A DNA stretch of 6,486 nt from CAZYBG01 sp964645155 (GTDB lineage: Bacteria; Pseudomonadota; Alphaproteobacteria; Rhodobacterales; Rhodobacteraceae), in assembly GCA_964645155.1 (NCBI GenBank), contig CAZYBG010000140.1, positions 1-6,486 of the forward strand. The letters are read 5' to 3'. Shown here piece by piece: positions 5,855-6,486 of the stretch; the stretch's first letter is position 1, and every line of letters begins with the position of its first letter. A program made the position numbers and the translations under genes. Under the pieces are notes generated by a model. It worked only from the letters and a program-made list of their open reading frames with translations. It searched no databases and was not told the origin of the DNA.

Positions 5855-5883
5855 GCGCCCCTTGCGGCGGGGCCGCGGGGCGC
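5855..5883 (+). terminator. Nested GC hairpin between the EEP gene and recO
   Basis: GCGCCCC (5855-5861) pairs with GGGGCGC (5877-5883), and inside it GCGGC (5864-5868) pairs with GCCGC (5872-5876) around a GGG loop, leaving only a two-base TT bulge. The stem starts on the base after the EEP stop and ends just before the recO ribosome site. No T run follows, so it may attenuate, stabilise RNA or limit recO translation rather than terminate fully. Confidence 0.45.
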
Positions 5884-5897
5884 CGAGAGTGACCGGC

Positions 5898-6486
5898 ATG
5901 GAATGGCGCGACCAGGGGGCGCTGCTCGGCGTCCGGCAGCACGGCGAGACCTCGGCAATCATCGAGGTCTTCACGGCCGAGCACGGCCGCCACGCCGGCG
6001 TCGTGCGCGGTGGCGTCAGCCGGAGGATCGCACCGATCCTGCAGCCGGGGGCGCAGCTCGACGTGACCTGGCGGGCTCGGCTCGACGACCATATCGGCGC
6101 CTTCACGGTCGAGCCGATCCGCTCGCGCAGCGCGGTCATCATGGCCGACCGGCTGGCGCTGGCGGCGCTCGGCGCGATCACCGCGCTTCTCGGCTTCGCG
6201 CTGCCCGAGCGCGAGGCGCATCCGGCGCTCTACGCCCGCACCGTGGCGCTTCTCGACGCGCTCGGCGCCACGCCCGTCTGGCCGCGCGACTACCTGCTGT
6301 GGGAACTCGCGCTGCTGGAGGAGCTCGGCTTCGGCCTCGACCTGTCGCGCTGCGCCGCGACCGGGGCGACCGACGATCTCGCCTACGTCTCGCCCAAGTC
6401 AGGCGCGGCGGTCAGCCGGGCCGGCGCCGGCGCCTGGTCCGACCGGCTGCTGCCGCTGCCGCCCGCGCTGCGCGGCCTGCCGGCCG
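5898..6486 (+). CDS. recO: DNA repair protein RecO (3'-truncated by window end)
   Basis: RecO works with RecF and RecR to load RecA on single-stranded DNA coated by SSB, in recombinational gap repair. The visible 196 residues start MEWRDQGALLGVRQHGETSAIIEVFTAEHG-type sequence, the N-terminal OB-fold of alphaproteobacterial RecO. They continue with HAGVVRGGVSRR and LQPGAQLDVTWRARLDDHIGAF, then the helical region with RDYLLWELALLEELGFGLDL and the segment CAATGATDDLAYVSPKSGAAVSR. RecO is about 240 residues, so roughly 45 C-terminal residues are outside the window. ATG 5898 is preferred because GAGAG (5885-5889) lies 8 bases upstream and homologues start MEWRD; an in-frame GTG at 5889 is an alternative that would add three residues and sit on that site. 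The gap to the EEP gene is 43 bases and contains a strong hairpin. Confidence 0.95.
   Translation, partial: MEWRDQGALLGVRQHGETSAIIEVFTAEHGRHAGVVRGGVSRRIAPILQPGAQLDVTWRARLDDHIGAFTVEPIRSRSAVIMADRLALAALGAITALLGFALPEREAHPALYARTVALLDALGATPVWPRDYLLWELALLEELGFGLDLSRCAATGATDDLAYVSPKSGAAVSRAGAGAWSDRLLPLPPALRGLPA

Noticed and set aside
3759..6221. An 820-residue open frame on the minus strand
   Set aside because: It runs antisense to the membrane protein, EEP gene and start of recO, is made almost wholly of Arg, Ala, Gly and Pro, and matches the expected mirror of GC-rich third positions. The plus-strand genes have clear motifs.

Overview
The window comes from a high-GC bacterial chromosome, most probably an alphaproteobacterium of the Rhodobacterales (Rhodobacter/Paracoccus/Roseobacter relatives). 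This is judged from the very high third-position GC, the near-canonical LeuC and LeuD sequences, and a RecO starting MEWRDQG. It holds seven protein-coding genes, two of them cut by the window edges, one 10-base assembly gap, and no RNA gene, CRISPR array or recognisable mobile element.

Layout. (1) 1-976, plus strand: leuC, large subunit of isopropylmalate isomerase, missing its N-terminus and crossed by the N gap at 339-348. (2) 996-2929, minus strand: a two-gene operon of a haloacetate-dehalogenase-type alpha/beta hydrolase followed by a tartrate/D-malate dehydrogenase, joined by an ATGA stop/start overlap. (3) 3031-3636, plus: leuD, the small isomerase subunit, whose start faces the hydrolase across a short region with two inverted repeats. 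(4) 3637-3917: a 281-base leader with two perfect hairpins and no gene. (5) 3918-5854, plus: a multi-pass membrane protein of unknown function overlapping an exported endonuclease/exonuclease/phosphatase (EEP) family protein. The latter has no ATG, GTG or TTG at the expected start. (6) 5898-6486, plus: the beginning of recO, preceded by a strong nested GC hairpin.

How the genes relate. LeuC and LeuD form one enzyme of leucine synthesis, but here their genes are separated by about 2 kb carrying an inverted two-gene catabolic-looking cassette. The dehydrogenase belongs to the LeuB superfamily but carries the tartrate/D-malate dehydrogenase signature, so it should not be taken for leuB. A dehalogenase that makes 2-hydroxy acids coupled to an oxidative 2-hydroxy-acid decarboxylase suggests a small pathway feeding central metabolism; this is inference. 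The membrane protein and the EEP protein appear translationally linked and their joint role is unknown.

The window does not show a defence system or another clearly new system. The most useful leads are the inverted cassette inside leuCD, the missing canonical start and missing metal-binding glutamate of the EEP protein, several unexplained dyads, and an assembly gap that can be closed on paper from its own flanks.
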